Assembly (NCBI GenBank): GCA_031835245.1
Contig: JAVKOQ010000039.1
Coordinates: forward strand, 1 to 64,000
DNA: 64,000 nt
Direction: 5' to 3'
Source: Balamuthia mandrillaris
Taxonomy: Eukaryota; Discosea; Longamoebia; Balamuthiidae
Part shown: positions 53,244 through 62,980 of the stretch, piece by piece
Numbering within the stretch: the first letter of the stretch is position 1
Layout of the letters: every line of letters begins with the position of its first letter
The notes under the pieces: generated by a model
Databases searched by the model: none
What the model was told of the DNA's origin: nothing
What the model saw: only the letters and a program-made list of their open reading frames with translations
Position numbers and translations under genes: made by a program

Positions 53244-53546
53244 ATGATGACTGATGTTCGGACATGTTGCGATCTAGCCACAAGCTCTGGTTCGGCGAGT
53301 GCTGAAAGTGATGTTGAGAGTCAAGCTGAAGGTGGAAATGGGCAACGAAAGTGGATATGTTGTAAGTTGCGAATGAAGTACTTATGGTTGCTGATACAAT
53401 TGGCTGTGAGTTTGCTGGTGTTGTTGTTCAGCTTCGTGCGGATATGGTTTGCGATTAATGATACAGAAAAATACGTGTGGATATCAATTATCAGCGGAGT
53501 GATCGGCTACTATTTGCCTTCGCCACTCAGCGGTAATGTGCTCTGA
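53244..53546 (+). CDS. Small single-pass or two-pass membrane protein next to integrase remnant
   Basis: A 100-residue frame starts at an ATG pair (53244/53247). The first half is Ser/Glu/Asp-rich and polar, then comes a Cys/Lys patch (KWICCKLRMKYLW), a long hydrophobic segment (LLIQLAVSLLVLLFSFVRIW) and a second weaker one that ends YYLPSPLSGNVL. The closing pattern, a hydrophobic helix followed by IGYYLPSP, resembles small membrane ORFs I associate with large virus-like DNA transposons. It lies 42 bases after the integrase fragment on the same strand. It may be part of the same element; the function is unknown. Confidence 0.45.
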   Translation: MMTDVRTCCDLATSSGSASAESDVESQAEGGNGQRKWICCKLRMKYLWLLIQLAVSLLVLLFSFVRIWFAINDTEKYVWISIISGVIGYYLPSPLSGNVL

Positions 53547-53725
53547 ACAGTAACATCTTTTTTTGCCAATCTGAGCTTGCAACTATACTGCTTGATGATG
53601 GTAGGGATCTGGCAACATAAATCTCTTTACTATAGTATAACCTGTTTTGTCTGCCACATCCCTACCTAAGAAAGTGAGCATCATAGTGCGGTTTCAATTC
53701 AATCCGGAAGAGGAGTTTTAGTCTG

Positions 53726-54901
53726 TTAAGTCCCTTTCGTTCTCTTCGAGGCAAGCGCCACGTAAGCCAAAGCGTTCGACAGAAGACGAGAGCCACCGAC
53801 AGGGGCCACCTCGCACCCAGCATTGATGGTGACCACCATGCCGTAACGCTCCTCCTTCCTGAGCTGCACCACCAAGGGCACGCCATCATCCCATTCGGCA
53901 ATGACCTCTGCGCCTTGCTCCCTGACAATGCTCTATTTGGCCCACCTCTTCCACCTTGTATAAAATGGGATGGTTGGGACGAAGCTTGCGTCCGAGGGTG
54001 CGGCGGACCAGGTCCCCACGGTCAGGGATCAACGGATGGAGGCCCTCCGCAAGGAAGTCGCCATGAACACAGTAGGTGCCTCCTCTTTGGTTGGCCGCTC
54101 TGGCGATGACCACACCACCACGATCCTCCTTGATGTAACGAGCCAACAGATCACCTTTTTTGTAAAAACAACCACAGCCATAACAACCACAACAACAAGC
54201 AAGTAAGAAAAGAGGAAAAGGAGTTACAAAGAAAAAGGCCTATGAGGAGAGGTAAGCACGAAACTGGCATCATGATTGTTGGTGATGGAGCCACCACCAA
54301 TGACCAAGATGGCATCAAACTGGCACAGCAGGTCGTAGGTTGGGTACGTGTTCAGCGCATAGAGAATGGTCAAACGTTCTATGCGGAACGGCACATGTAA
54401 TGGGATGGAATAGTAGTCGCTGCAAATGATCAGAAAAGAAAAGTTCTAAACATGAACAACCAGTTAATGCAGCAGAAGAAGGGGGAGGAGGGGAAGAAGA
54501 AACAGAACGTACAGCTACTAGTGTGCCACAACCGTAACAATGCTGCCAGTCCGGTGATGCGCTGTCCTGGCAGCCAGGAAAAGAACGAAAGCCACAAAGA
54601 ACGGCAGCCCACCCAGGAAAAGGGGCAACTTGCAATCTTGTCTCTGCGGCTGCAGCAACTCTTCCATATCAGTGACTGGCCGACTGCGCCGGGTGGTAGG
54701 CACCGGAGGCGTGGACAGCGCCAGTTCTTTCTTCCTCTCTCGCCCATAGCAAGCAAACAAGTTCTGCTTGATGAGGGCCTTGGCGGTGGTGCAGGTGCAG
54801 GCGAAACGGCCAATGTCCTTGGGGTCTGTCAGGTAGGCCAACACCAGGGACAGCACCTCCGGCGGAATCCTCTCCGTCAAACCTCCGCCTTCTTCTTCCA
54901 T
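53726..54901 (-). CDS. F-box protein with glutamine-amidotransferase-like domain
   Basis: From ATG 54901 the first exon encodes an F-box: ERIPPEVLSLVLAYLTDPKD then IGRFACTCTTAKALIKQN. F-box proteins recruit substrates to SCF ubiquitin ligases. Later exons read IERLTILYALNTYPTYDLL, FDAILVIGGGSITNN, KEDRGGVVIARAANQRGGTY, then EVIAEWDDGVPLVVQLRKE and MVVTINAGCEVAPVGGSRLL, ending TAA at 53726. This order (strand-helix LYALNT.P.YDLL..FDAILV, then GGGVV.A, then RLL.NAL) is that of a class I glutamine-amidotransferase-like fold used as a binding module, without a visible Cys-His-Glu triad. The exon joins between 54750 and 54430 are not resolved; the F-box exon runs on as a hydrophobic frame that may be partly intron. 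Confidence 0.6.
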
Positions 54902-55136
54902 TGCTCTTCTCGCCGTCCAGTAACGCAATTACTGCGCGCAATTATGTACTCAAATAGTGCACCTGAGGGGTGAGCGTCCTGGCCAAAATTTTTTTCCCGC
55001 CTTTTTTTTTTGTTAACGGACTCCTTGCGCTGTTACTGGCGATGGGGAGGTCATGGGGGCGAACGCCCGATATGTTTTTTTTGGCGGACGAAAGAAAAAC
55101 TGCAAAGAGACAAACAAAACAAAAAGACTACAGAGG

Positions 55137-55883
55137 ATGGCGGCTTTGTTTCAATGGTTTCAGCGGAGCGCTTTGGTTGGGGGGACGGCTTCGAATCAGC
55201 AGGGGACGGGAGGGGGAGAGGAGCGGCGCAGCTTCTTTTTCAAGCAGCTGCAAGGACAAGGACGGCGGAGCGGGGTGGCCATGAAGAGACAGCACAGATG
55301 GAAGAGGAGGCGGGTCAGCGTTGCCGCCTTTGAACGAAGACTGCTGAGACAGCCTGGCGATGCCTCAAGGGGTCAGTTGCTGCCGTTGCAGAGTTCGGCG
55401 GCGATGACCACGCTCCAGGGTGTTTCCTACGTTTCGCGGTTGGAACGAGAGGTGAAGGAGCTCAGAGCGGAGGTGGAGCGGCTCAACCGAATGTTGGAGG
55501 AAGAGCGAGAGCAGAAGGCCAATACGCAACAACCGCTGCAACTTCACCAACAGCAGCTACAGCACCAACCTACCACTCCAACGCAACCAACATTCCCTGC
55601 AGCTGCGCCTACGCCCCCTCCACCGCCGCCTCTCCATGCTATAATCACTGAAACTGCAACCACGATCAAGTCGGAGGAAGAGCCCAAACCTTCTTCTCAG
55701 TCGTCTTCCGTTATTATAACAGCGGAGGTGCTTCAAAGTTGTGCATTGAAGCCTCTTTCTCAAAGTGACCATGTTGTTGCAAGCCCTACCACACCTTGCT
55801 TTGCCGATACCGTTGCACAAGGTTTCTCTTTTCCTACGCCCGTCACTTGCGCACTCTTTCACTTTCTCTCGTTTGTTGTACAT

Positions 55884-55916
<33 letters not shown>

Positions 55917-56049
55917 TGCTGTTGCTGTTATCCTTCTCTTGCTCCACCTCTCTGACACACTCATTTCTCTCCCAACAGCATTACAAAAAAAATTCAAGGT
56001 AGCCTTTAATGCTCCCATTTGCTGGTCTATTACATACTGACTAAACTCG

Positions 56050-56094
<45 letters not shown>

Positions 56095-56163
56095 AACGTG
56101 ATTCCACTTTCTCCTTTAGAGCAGAGCCCTGAACAGTCCTTTAATTGGGATAGCTGGCAATGA
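55137..56163 (+). CDS. Coiled-coil and Gln/Pro-rich protein of unknown function
   Basis: Three exons. The first starts at ATG 55137 (an in-frame ATG at 55053 is an alternative) and encodes a basic region with KRQHRWKRRRVSVAAFERRL, a short coiled coil (VSRLEREVKELRAEVERLNR, continuing MLEEEREQK), Gln-rich and Pro-rich stretches, and IKSEEEPKPSSQSSS. The second exon is only seven codons (LQKKFK), and the third gives NVIPLSPLEQSPEQSFNWDS and WQ before TGA at 56161-56163. Phases fit: G|CA then AAG|AAC. The short zipper after a basic block invites comparison with a bZIP factor, but the basic region lacks the N-x7-R signature. I do not recognise the family. Confidence 0.55.
55885..55909 (+). repeat. 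(CT)n array in coiled-coil gene intron
   Basis: CT on the sense strand in the first intron of the coiled-coil gene. Confidence 0.85.
56049..56093 (+). repeat. (CT)n array ending in splice acceptor
   Basis: About 45 bases of CT run straight into TCTCAG, the acceptor of the last exon. The array itself is the polypyrimidine tract. Confidence 0.9.
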
Positions 56164-56676
56164 AGAATTCCAGAGGCCACCATTCCTGTTTGCTCGCTCT
56201 CTTGAGACCTTCATGGTGGCAGTGACCAATTGGTCTCTGCTTCGCTAGAAGAAGAAAAACAAACAACACACGCAGCCCATATGCATGGCCACCAGCATAG
56301 CACAACATTGATCTTGGTTGTTTGCCAGCGGGTGCTGACAACGTCGTGCGGCACCAAAGCAAATGGCTTCCTGTAGTCTCGTACCATTTTTTAAAAAAAT
56401 ACAAAAACTCTTGTGCCGGTGAGCACAACATTAAAAAGGCAATGGTAGCGGCACCCCTTCGACAAGCAACCCTTTAAACCAACAAACCAACCAACACAGG
56501 AGACGGGAAAGCAAGGGGAAGGAACAGCAACGCTGAAAGGAAGCATGCAGCGGGGGAAACGGCCAAGAGGGAGGGTAAGGGTGCGCATGCTGTAGTCTGT
56601 GCGGAAGCGACTCGTTTGTTTAAAACACTGACGAAGAAGGACCCTTCACAACCAGGGTTGGCTGAAGGGGGTAGTG
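56164..56676. other. Intergenic region, coiled-coil gene / glycosyltransferase-like gene
   Basis: About 510 bases without a credible gene. Short AACCAACCAACCAAC-like and A-rich runs occur near 56475-56500. Nothing else can be supported. Confidence 0.4.
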
Positions 56677-57728
56677 ATGGTGACGGCACTGATCATGGTG
56701 AACATTTCGATACACTTTGTGTTGTTTGGCATCCACGCAAAGTGCGACTCGGAAGGAGAAGGAGCGTTCACAACGGGTGAGTATGTCCTTGCTCCCTCTT
56801 CCTGTCGAGACACTCATATACTCAAAACAAAATACCTCGAGGGAACCACAAGAAGCTGTCGTTGGGGAAAGGCAACATAGCGGTGGTGCGACCGTTCATC
56901 CCCTCCCACTTGGACCAGCTCCTCTCAGACATGGCCCGGTGGAACGAGGCCTCCTACTTTCCCTGTCCGCAGGAGGGAGGCGGTGCGCCTCCGGCCGGCG
57001 CTCACGGCAGCATGGAGCTGGTCTTCTACTTTAGCTACGACTTTGGGGCGGCTCCCGACGTCGTGCAACAGCTGGAGACGGCGTGGCGGACCTCCCTCTG
57101 GCGCCGCTGCTTCACCGGGATGAGCCTCCTCTCGGCAGGGCTGGACCCTGCCAAGGATGTCTACCTGCCAGGCCGACAGGGGAAGCCGGCCTCCGCCTCC
57201 TCCGGCCCCGTCGTCATGTTCTTTGACCTCTTTGAGCGGGAGGAGTTTTGGAGCCGCTTTGACTTCTTTCTGTTGATGGAGCCGGACGTGGTGGCCGTGA
57301 GGGAGGGCTGGCTCACCCAGCTCAGAGCCGAGTGCCTGGGGGAGCACCTCAACCAGGACTTTTGGATGAAGGGCAGCATGTACGTGGGTCGCAAGTACGT
57401 CTCCAACGAGCACCGGCCTGACCCCTGGCTCTACCACATCAACGGCAACGCCCTCTATCATGTCGGAGACCCTCAGCTGAGGGCCTTCATGAAGGAGGTC
57501 AGGGAGACGCAAGGCCTCGGCAACCCCTTTGACATTAGCATCTACGAGTACTGGCATGGCCGCTTCCTGTTATGTCAGGACGTGGTGCACAGGTTTCGGT
57601 ACACGCCCTATCTCCGGCACTATGGCGTGGCGTCCTACTCTCTCTCCGACCTGCGGGAGAACCATCCTCATACTTTTCTCGTTCATAAGAAGCTCAACTG
57701 CAACGAGTGTGACGAACCTACCGAGTAG
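56677..57728 (+). CDS. Type II membrane glycosyltransferase-like protein
   Basis: Exon 1 from ATG 56677 encodes a short signal anchor (VTALIMVNISIHFVLFGI). It ends in ACG G and joins across a small intron (acceptor TACCTCGAG near 56839) to NHKKLSLGKGNIAVVRPFIP. The large second exon reads SMELVFYFSYDF, FFDLFEREEFWSRFDFFLLM followed by EPDVVAVREGWL, then DFWMKGSMYVGRKYV, WLYHINGNALYHVGD, NPFDISIYEYWH and a stop at 57728. A hydrophobic run followed by EPDVV takes the place of the DxD metal motif seen in nucleotide-sugar transferases, and GNALY and FD.SIYEY recur in a protist/algal family of that type. A Golgi enzyme is likely. The exon is far more GC-rich than neighbouring genes. Confidence 0.65.
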
Positions 57729-58038
57729 CTTTTTTCTTCCTTGCTTCCTTCTGTTCCGCCTACGCTTCGTATTGCTTCTGCATTTTTGCTTCGTTCTCTT
57801 CCTTCCACCCCGACCACTCTTCGAATGGCGGTGGTGCCTCGGAAAGAAAGGAGGAAAGCGTTAATGATGCCTGCCCAACGCACCGGTCAAGCTGTTCGGA
57901 ACCAGCCAGACCACCAGCTATAATCAACTAGCCAGAGAGAGAGAGAAGAGAAGGAAGAGGGAACATGCCAGCAAGAATGAGACTTGCGCAAAGGAGCTGT
58001 AGGTAATGAAACGTTGTTATGAAATTGCCTACATTCTG

Positions 58039-58429
58039 TTACTTGGCCTTCTTCTTTTGAGCGATCATCTCTCCGGTGGTGAACGGATTCTCCTCTTCGT
58101 CGTGCTTCATGCTTTCGTTAAAGTCCGTCACGAACTCCAGGTGCCTCCTTCTGCGGAAGAAGTCCTCCGCCAACCGCTCGATAGGCTGGTTGTAGTTCAG
58201 GATGTCCACCGTACCATTAACTTAATGAGAGAGAGAGGGAGTGAATGGCATACAAGACAACGATCAGCATTTGTGTTAGTGTCGTAGCTGGTAGGGAGCA
58301 AAGCAGATTACGTACTGTACTCTACTTTGATTTCCGGTTCTATTTCGTCCTCCACCGCATGTACGTTAAAGTCGCAATCCTCAGCCTCCACAATAGAGCG
58401 GGTACTTCCGAATCGATTGCAAAACTCTC

Positions 58430-58472
<43 letters not shown>

Positions 58473-58649
58473 AAAATAATGAACAAAAAAAATCCCCCCA
58501 GCGTTTTTTAAACAAAAAAAAAAACACACTTACATGACGGTGGGATGTGCACGCCAAGGAGTCAAGCGCACGTCCACCTTCCTGCAATAGTAGAGGTCGT
58601 ACTTCTGTAGCCTCTGAAGGCGGCGCCACTGCCAACGCAACGTCGACAT
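58039..58649 (-). CDS. MRPL53: Mitochondrial large ribosomal subunit protein mL53
   Basis: Three exons splice in phase. Exon 1 from ATG 58649 gives STLRWQWRRLQRLQKYDLYY and KVDVRLTPWRAHPTV. Exon 2 gives IEFCNRFGSTRSIVEAEDCD then FNVHAVEDEIEPEIKVEY. Exon 3 gives INGTVDILNYNQPIERLAED, a charged end and QKKKAK before TAA at 58039. The pattern (V.V.L.PW...V..FC.R..S.....A..C.....V.....P.I.V.Y..G....L) follows the thioredoxin-like mL53 fold found in mitochondrial ribosomes. The call rests on motif spacing rather than long identity, so it is moderately sure. The last 40 residues extend beyond the usual family end. Confidence 0.55.
58436..58468 (-). repeat. (CT)n array adjoining splice acceptor of mL53 intron 1
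   Basis: About sixteen GA units on the plus strand, CT on sense, end directly at CCAG, the acceptor of mL53 exon 2. Confidence 0.9.
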
Positions 58650-59097
58650 CTCTCGTCTCCTAGTACTTCTTTCGGTGGTTCCCTTTTTTTCCTTTGCTTC
58701 AACGATCGGTGCAATCGATCATGATTATTTCCAAAAAAGGTAACTGTCGACACTTTCACATTTAAAGAACATGAACCTAATAGTATGCTTACCATAATAG
58801 ATCAGCCTTCACCCTACGAGAACATCAAAGAAAACACAAAAAAGAAATAAAAAGAAGAAAGAAGAGAGCGAGAGAGGAAGGCTTCGTTTTGTTTTGCGTA
58901 GTGTGTTGGACGGAGGAGGTTCTTATTCTTCTTTTTTTTTTTGTTCTTTCAGTTTTATTTTTGGAGTTAAGCAGAGGACATTTGAAAAAAGACAATGAGG
59001 GTATGTAGTTGGTTTTTTTTGTCTCTTCAGAAAGAGTGTTGTTTCTCGGACTGATCCGTTTCTCCTCTGCTTCATTTCGCCTTCACCGAACTCATCC
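58650..59097. other. Divergent intergenic region, mL53 / rhodanese-like
   Basis: Both flanking genes encode putative mitochondrial proteins and are transcribed outward from this region of about 450 bases. It includes purine-rich sequence (58840-58900) and T runs. No specific element is recognised. Confidence 0.4.
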
Positions 59098-59746
59098 ATG
59101 CAGAGTTCTCTACGTTTATTCGTTGGTGGACAACAACAGGTTTGTTGTGACACACACAATCCCTCTTTCGCTTTTTTTTTTGTTATCAAATTGTTTTGGG
59201 CAAAACCTAACCGACTGCAACCTTCGCAACCGATGAGAGCAGCCTTCTTTGGGGCTTCTTCGCTCCGCTGCACACTTTCAGTTGCGTAGCCTGGCCACGG
59301 CCAGCACCGGCATGAAGTTCAAGCGAGAGACACCAGAGAACTTCTACCTGTGCTACGGGAGGGGCATGCTACCCTGCCTGGTGGACCTGCGCGAGCCGGA
59401 CGACCACCGCAAGGAAAACATCATCGGCTCTCACAGCCTGCCTCTCTCCAAGCTCAGCAAGGAGTTCATCGAGGAGAAGCTGCACGGCATCAGCCGGGTG
59501 GAGCCTCTCTTCCTCCACCACTCTGGCGGAGACAGGGCCGCGCCTGCCGCCCCGCACTTTGCCGGCTGCGGCTTCCAGGACGTACGAATACTGGAGGGAG
59601 GCGTCTTGGAGATCAGCCGAGACGCAGGCTTTACCATCGCGCGAGATGCCGAGTTTGCGGCCTTGCTCCAGAAGCGGCAAGAGGAGGAAGAGGCTAAGAA
59701 GAAGGCCGCCGCCGCTGCCGCCGGTGCTCCACCTCCAAAGAAGTAG
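59098..59746 (+). CDS. Mitochondrial rhodanese-like protein lacking the catalytic cysteine
   Basis: Exon 1 from ATG 59098 encodes MQSSLRLFVGGQQQ and is joined in phase (CAG, then TTG after a TTTCAG acceptor near 59272) to LRSLATASTGMKFKRETP, giving a good mitochondrial presequence. The domain follows the rhodanese plan: LPCLVDLREPDDHRKENIIG, SHSLPLSKLSKEF, the active loop position PLFLHHSGGDRAAPAA, then FAGCGFQDVRILEGGVLEI. Where active rhodaneses have Cys at the start of the loop, this has His-Ser, so sulfur transfer is unlikely. The C-terminus ends in a Glu/Lys helix, an Ala run and PPKK. GC content and codon use are higher than in most neighbours. A regulatory or binding role is inference. 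Confidence 0.65.
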
Positions 59747-59829
59747 GTCCGCATTGGAAATAAATAACCCCTGTTTTTCTTTCTTTTGCTTCTTCCTTTG
59801 TCTCTTGCTCTTAACACCGCCATCGCAAC

Positions 59830-59895
59830 GAGAGAGAGAGAGAGAGAGAGAGAGAGCGGGAGAAGAGGAGAGAGAGAAGAGAGAAGAGAGAAGAG
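59830..59895 (+). repeat. (GA)n-rich convergent intergenic tract
   Basis: A GA dinucleotide array followed by GAGAAGA-type units lies between the convergent rhodanese-like and metaxin genes. Confidence 0.8.
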
Positions 59896-59933
59896 GAGAG
59901 CGAAGAGGAGGGATAGCTGTGAAGCCGTTATGA

Positions 59934-60757
59934 TTAGGAAGGTAACAGCTCCGTCATGGAAGAGGAGGGAAGAGGAACGGAGGACGCAAAATCGTCTGCA
60001 GAGACGCGCTTGGCGGCGTAGTAGCCCAGCAGCGCCAAGCCAGCAAGGGACAGCACCACGACGCCCTGCTTGCGGTACGACTGCCTAAAAATGGATTGTG
60101 CAGCAGCGGAGGTGGAGCCAGACGAAGAAGAGGCGAGCTTGCTCTCGTCCAACTCCACGTCGAGGTGTTCGCTTAGCACCCGCTTGCAAAAGCGTACTAG
60201 GTTGTTGTGTTGCAGCACTATCTCGCGCAGCTTTGGGTTGGGCAATTGGCCCATCAACATAACAGCTAGGTGGCCCACTACCACCGCGTCCAACCTCCCT
60301 GGCCTGTCATGAATGCACATTTCGTTTGAGAGGAGGAGAAGGAGAAAAGGAAGAAGAGAGCACGAGAGCTGTTAGCTGGTGAGTAAAGGCAGCATACACG
60401 GGATGACGAACCTATCGCTACCATGAAAGTAGGGGTCAGTGCCTAACCGGTCGGAAAGTGCTCTACAGCAGGCGCTGGCTTCTTTGTATACCTTCACAGA
60501 GTATAACAGTCAATGGGTGCGAGACAGAGAGAGAAGCAAAGAAGAGAGGCGTGCTACATGGTCATCAGTGAGGGTGTGGAATGTAATTTCCAAGTCTTGC
60601 ATGACCTTACGAGTCCTTAGAATCGGCAATGCCACGCTGAGAGGGAATGTGGTACTATTGAAATGGGGCAGCCTTGAGATCTCTCCTCTGTTGTTCTTAT
60701 CAGCCCACCAATTGTATAACTTTGACCACAAAGTTCGAACGAGAGCAAGACGAGCGA

Positions 60758-60790
<33 letters not shown>

Positions 60791-61459
60791 ACAGGGTGAC
60801 AGAGAGAACGAGAAAAAAGATAGGAAAAAGCAGAAGAGGGTCAGTAGTGAATAAGCAGAGCATAGATGCAAGCATGGGTACCATGATGTTGTGAAGCTTG
60901 CTTTGGACGAGGTAGCTAAAGGCAGCCACATCGGCTCTTTCTTGGGCCGTGAGGCTGTGTGGCATGTGTCCCTGCATCGCAAATCCAATTAGGGCATGTG
61001 ACGTGCACTCGCGACAAGAAAGAAAGTCAAGAGCAAGCAACAAGCACACTACACTACTCTACTCTACCTGTTTTCCAAGTGGTCCAGAATGGCATCCAGG
61101 CCGCAATGCAGCCTTTCGCCTTCTTCAAGCGCTGGGAGTGAACCTTTGGAACGAAAAAAAAAGACTTATTGAGTATCATCTTTGAGTACCAAAGAAAGGC
61201 AAAGGCGAAAAAGAGAAAGAAAGAAAACACGAACCAGTGGTTGAGATGCCAGGATTGTTGCCATTGGCCACGCTAAACTCCACGCCAGTGAATCGCATGT
61301 ACGCCTGAGAGGGTGAGGAGGAAACTCGTCAGCACGCAAAACAAGAACACAAAACAAGTACGGTACATAACATACATAAGCCGACAAGCAAAACGGGTCA
61401 AACGTAGGCAGGCCCCATGCCGGCGAATGCTGATGCAAAACGCTCAGCCTCTTGCTCAT
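59934..61459 (-). CDS. Metaxin-like mitochondrial outer membrane protein
   Basis: Metaxins work with the SAM complex in outer-membrane protein insertion and have two GST-like halves. Exon 1 from ATG 61459 gives SPAWGLPTFDPFCLSA. Further exons give AYMRFTGVEFSVANGNNPG, SLPALEEGERLHCGLDAILD, LTAQERADVAAFSYLVQSK, WADKNNRGEISRLPHF, YKEASACCRALSDRLGTDPY, and the last exon GRLDAVVVGHLAVMLMGQLP with NNLVRFCKRVL, the metaxin GST C-terminal signature. The end carries a probable tail anchor (VVVLSLAGLALLGYYAA), as in metaxin 1/Sam37. The stop is at 59934. The opening WGLP and the anchor match animal metaxin 1, so this is a good candidate for the SAM37/MTX1 group. Introns include a (CT)n array. Confidence 0.8.
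60760..60789 (-). repeat. (CT)n array in metaxin intron
   Basis: Fifteen GA units on the plus strand (CT on sense) lie between the exon ending SKLHNIM and the exon with WADKNNRGEISR. Confidence 0.85.
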
Positions 61460-61499
61460 CCTCCTTTCTGTTGTACGTGGTTCTTTTTCTGGGAATCGC

Positions 61500-61585
61500 C
61501 TTCAGTTCGAATCCCAGTTGGTGCTCCTTTCTTTTTTTTTATTTCTGTTTCTGCCTGCACAGCGTCGGTTCGAATCCCGATCGAA
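61500..61585 (+). other. Two tRNA T-arm / B-box-like motifs
   Basis: AGTTCGAATCCCA (about 61505) and GGTTCGAATCCCG (about 61567) each match the tRNA T-loop/B-box consensus. They are some 60 bases apart in the divergent region between metaxin and the methyltransferase. No convincing anticodon arm, D arm or A box precedes either, so no tRNA gene is called. They may be tRNA-derived fragments or chance. Confidence 0.35.
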
Positions 61586-61609
61586 GCGCTTCATCTAATT
61601 TTGATCTTT

Positions 61610-61651
61610 CCACCTTAATCTTAATCGGTAAAGAAAGAAAGATTAAGGTGG
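61610..61651. repeat. 13-bp perfect inverted repeat
   Basis: CCACCTTAATCTT at 61610-61622 is matched by AAGATTAAGGTGG at 61639-61651 with a 16-base loop. It lies just upstream of the methyltransferase start codon and could form a hairpin in its 5' leader. Confidence 0.75.
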
Positions 61652-61690
61652 ATGATCGCCAAACAAAAAAAAAAGCAAAAAGAAAGAGAA

Positions 61691-62980
61691 ATGTTGGCTG
61701 TAGCGGACAGCCACGGAGACGACGGCAAGCGCAGCGTGGAAGCGCGACCGAGCGAGGAGGACCAGGACTTTGATGACGCGGACGATGGCTTTTGCATCAA
61801 CTGGGACCTGTTGAAGAAGGCCGACCTCAACCCGCTGGAGCAGGAGCAAAGGGAAGCCGCGGCCGAGTTCCTCTTCTCCACCTTCCACATCAACGGGCAT
61901 GCCATCACCATACGCGAGCAGCCACAGCTGGGCATCGCCCATCAAGTCTGGAAAGCGGTTGGTTTTTTGTTTCCCCGCTCCAACAGCACGCCCCACTAAC
62001 TTTCTGAGGCCCTCAACCATTTTTTTAAACTCCTAGAGCATTGTTCTGGCGAAATATTTTGCCACGGAAGAGTACTTTCCACCACAAGCAGATGGGAGCT
62101 CTTGGTGGAGCGGTAAGACCGTTTTGGAGCTGGGGGCTGGCACCGGTATTCCAGGTTGTTCAAACAACACATTTTTTTTTGAATAGCTATTTTTTTTTTT
62201 TGAAAAAATGGCTGACTTCTTCTATTCCGTCTATTGTTGTTGAAGGTCTGTTGTTGGCGCGGTACGGAGCACGGGTTACCATCACGGACTTGCCACATGT
62301 GGTTCCGCAAATGGAGTGGAATGCTGACCACAACAAACCTCCTTCGCCTTTGGAGCCCTGTCGGGCTGCACCCTTAGCTTGGTATTGTTTGTTTCCCTTT
62401 TTGCGTTCGTGTTCTTTCTCCCTTCTATTCTTCCTCCTTGCCTTTTTTTTAAAAAAATATCACCTCAATTTCCTTTGCCAATGCTCTCTCTCTCACTCAC
62501 TCTCTCTCAAGGGGCGAAAAAAGCGAAGCTGTAACGGGTACATTTGATGTGATAATAGGAGCAGACGTGGTATATTGGGAACGCAACTTTGCACCACTAA
62601 TAGAAACGCTAAAGGTTTGTTGATGGCTGTCTTTTCAAAATAGATAAACAGAGAAACACGTTGTCATTATTGTTTGATGCAGGAACACAGCAATGACGAT
62701 ACAGTAATCTTCATGTCTTGGCAAAAGCGGAGAAAGGGCGACACCCTTTTCTTTCGGATGCTCAGCAAAACGTTTTCTTATGACGATGTACGCAACTCCT
62801 TTCTGTTTGTACATTTTGTTATAGTCTCCTCACCAACAAACGCCAAAGGTTGATTTCTCTCTTACTCCGTTGGAGGGCGCGGTGCCACCCAAGGCTCTCA
62901 AGAAGATGCACGTGTTGAAGGTCACTCGACGCAAAAAGAAAGACACAACGGCCCTCCCTCCTTCTCATTGTAATAACTGA
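61691..62980 (+). CDS. METTL21-like lysine methyltransferase
   Basis: Family members use S-adenosylmethionine to methylate lysines on chaperones and translation factors. The start is ATG 61691 (a second in-frame ATG lies at 61652). Exons join in phase: LGIAHQVWKA to SIVLAKYFATEEYFPP, then GKTVLELGAGTGIPG (SAM-binding motif I) to LLLARYGARVTITDLPHVV (acidic residue after beta 2), then GTFDVIIGADVVYWERN (post-I D-V-V-Y motif), EHSNDDTVIFMSWQKRRKGD and a basic C-terminal end at TGA 62978-62980. The N-terminus is acidic (EEDQDFDDADD). The DVVY and WQKR features fit METTL21/METTL18-type seven-beta-strand enzymes. Substrate unknown. Confidence 0.8.

Noticed and set aside
61560-61590. A tRNA gene
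   Set aside because: Only a T-arm-like motif is present; no acceptor, D or anticodon arms fold upstream.
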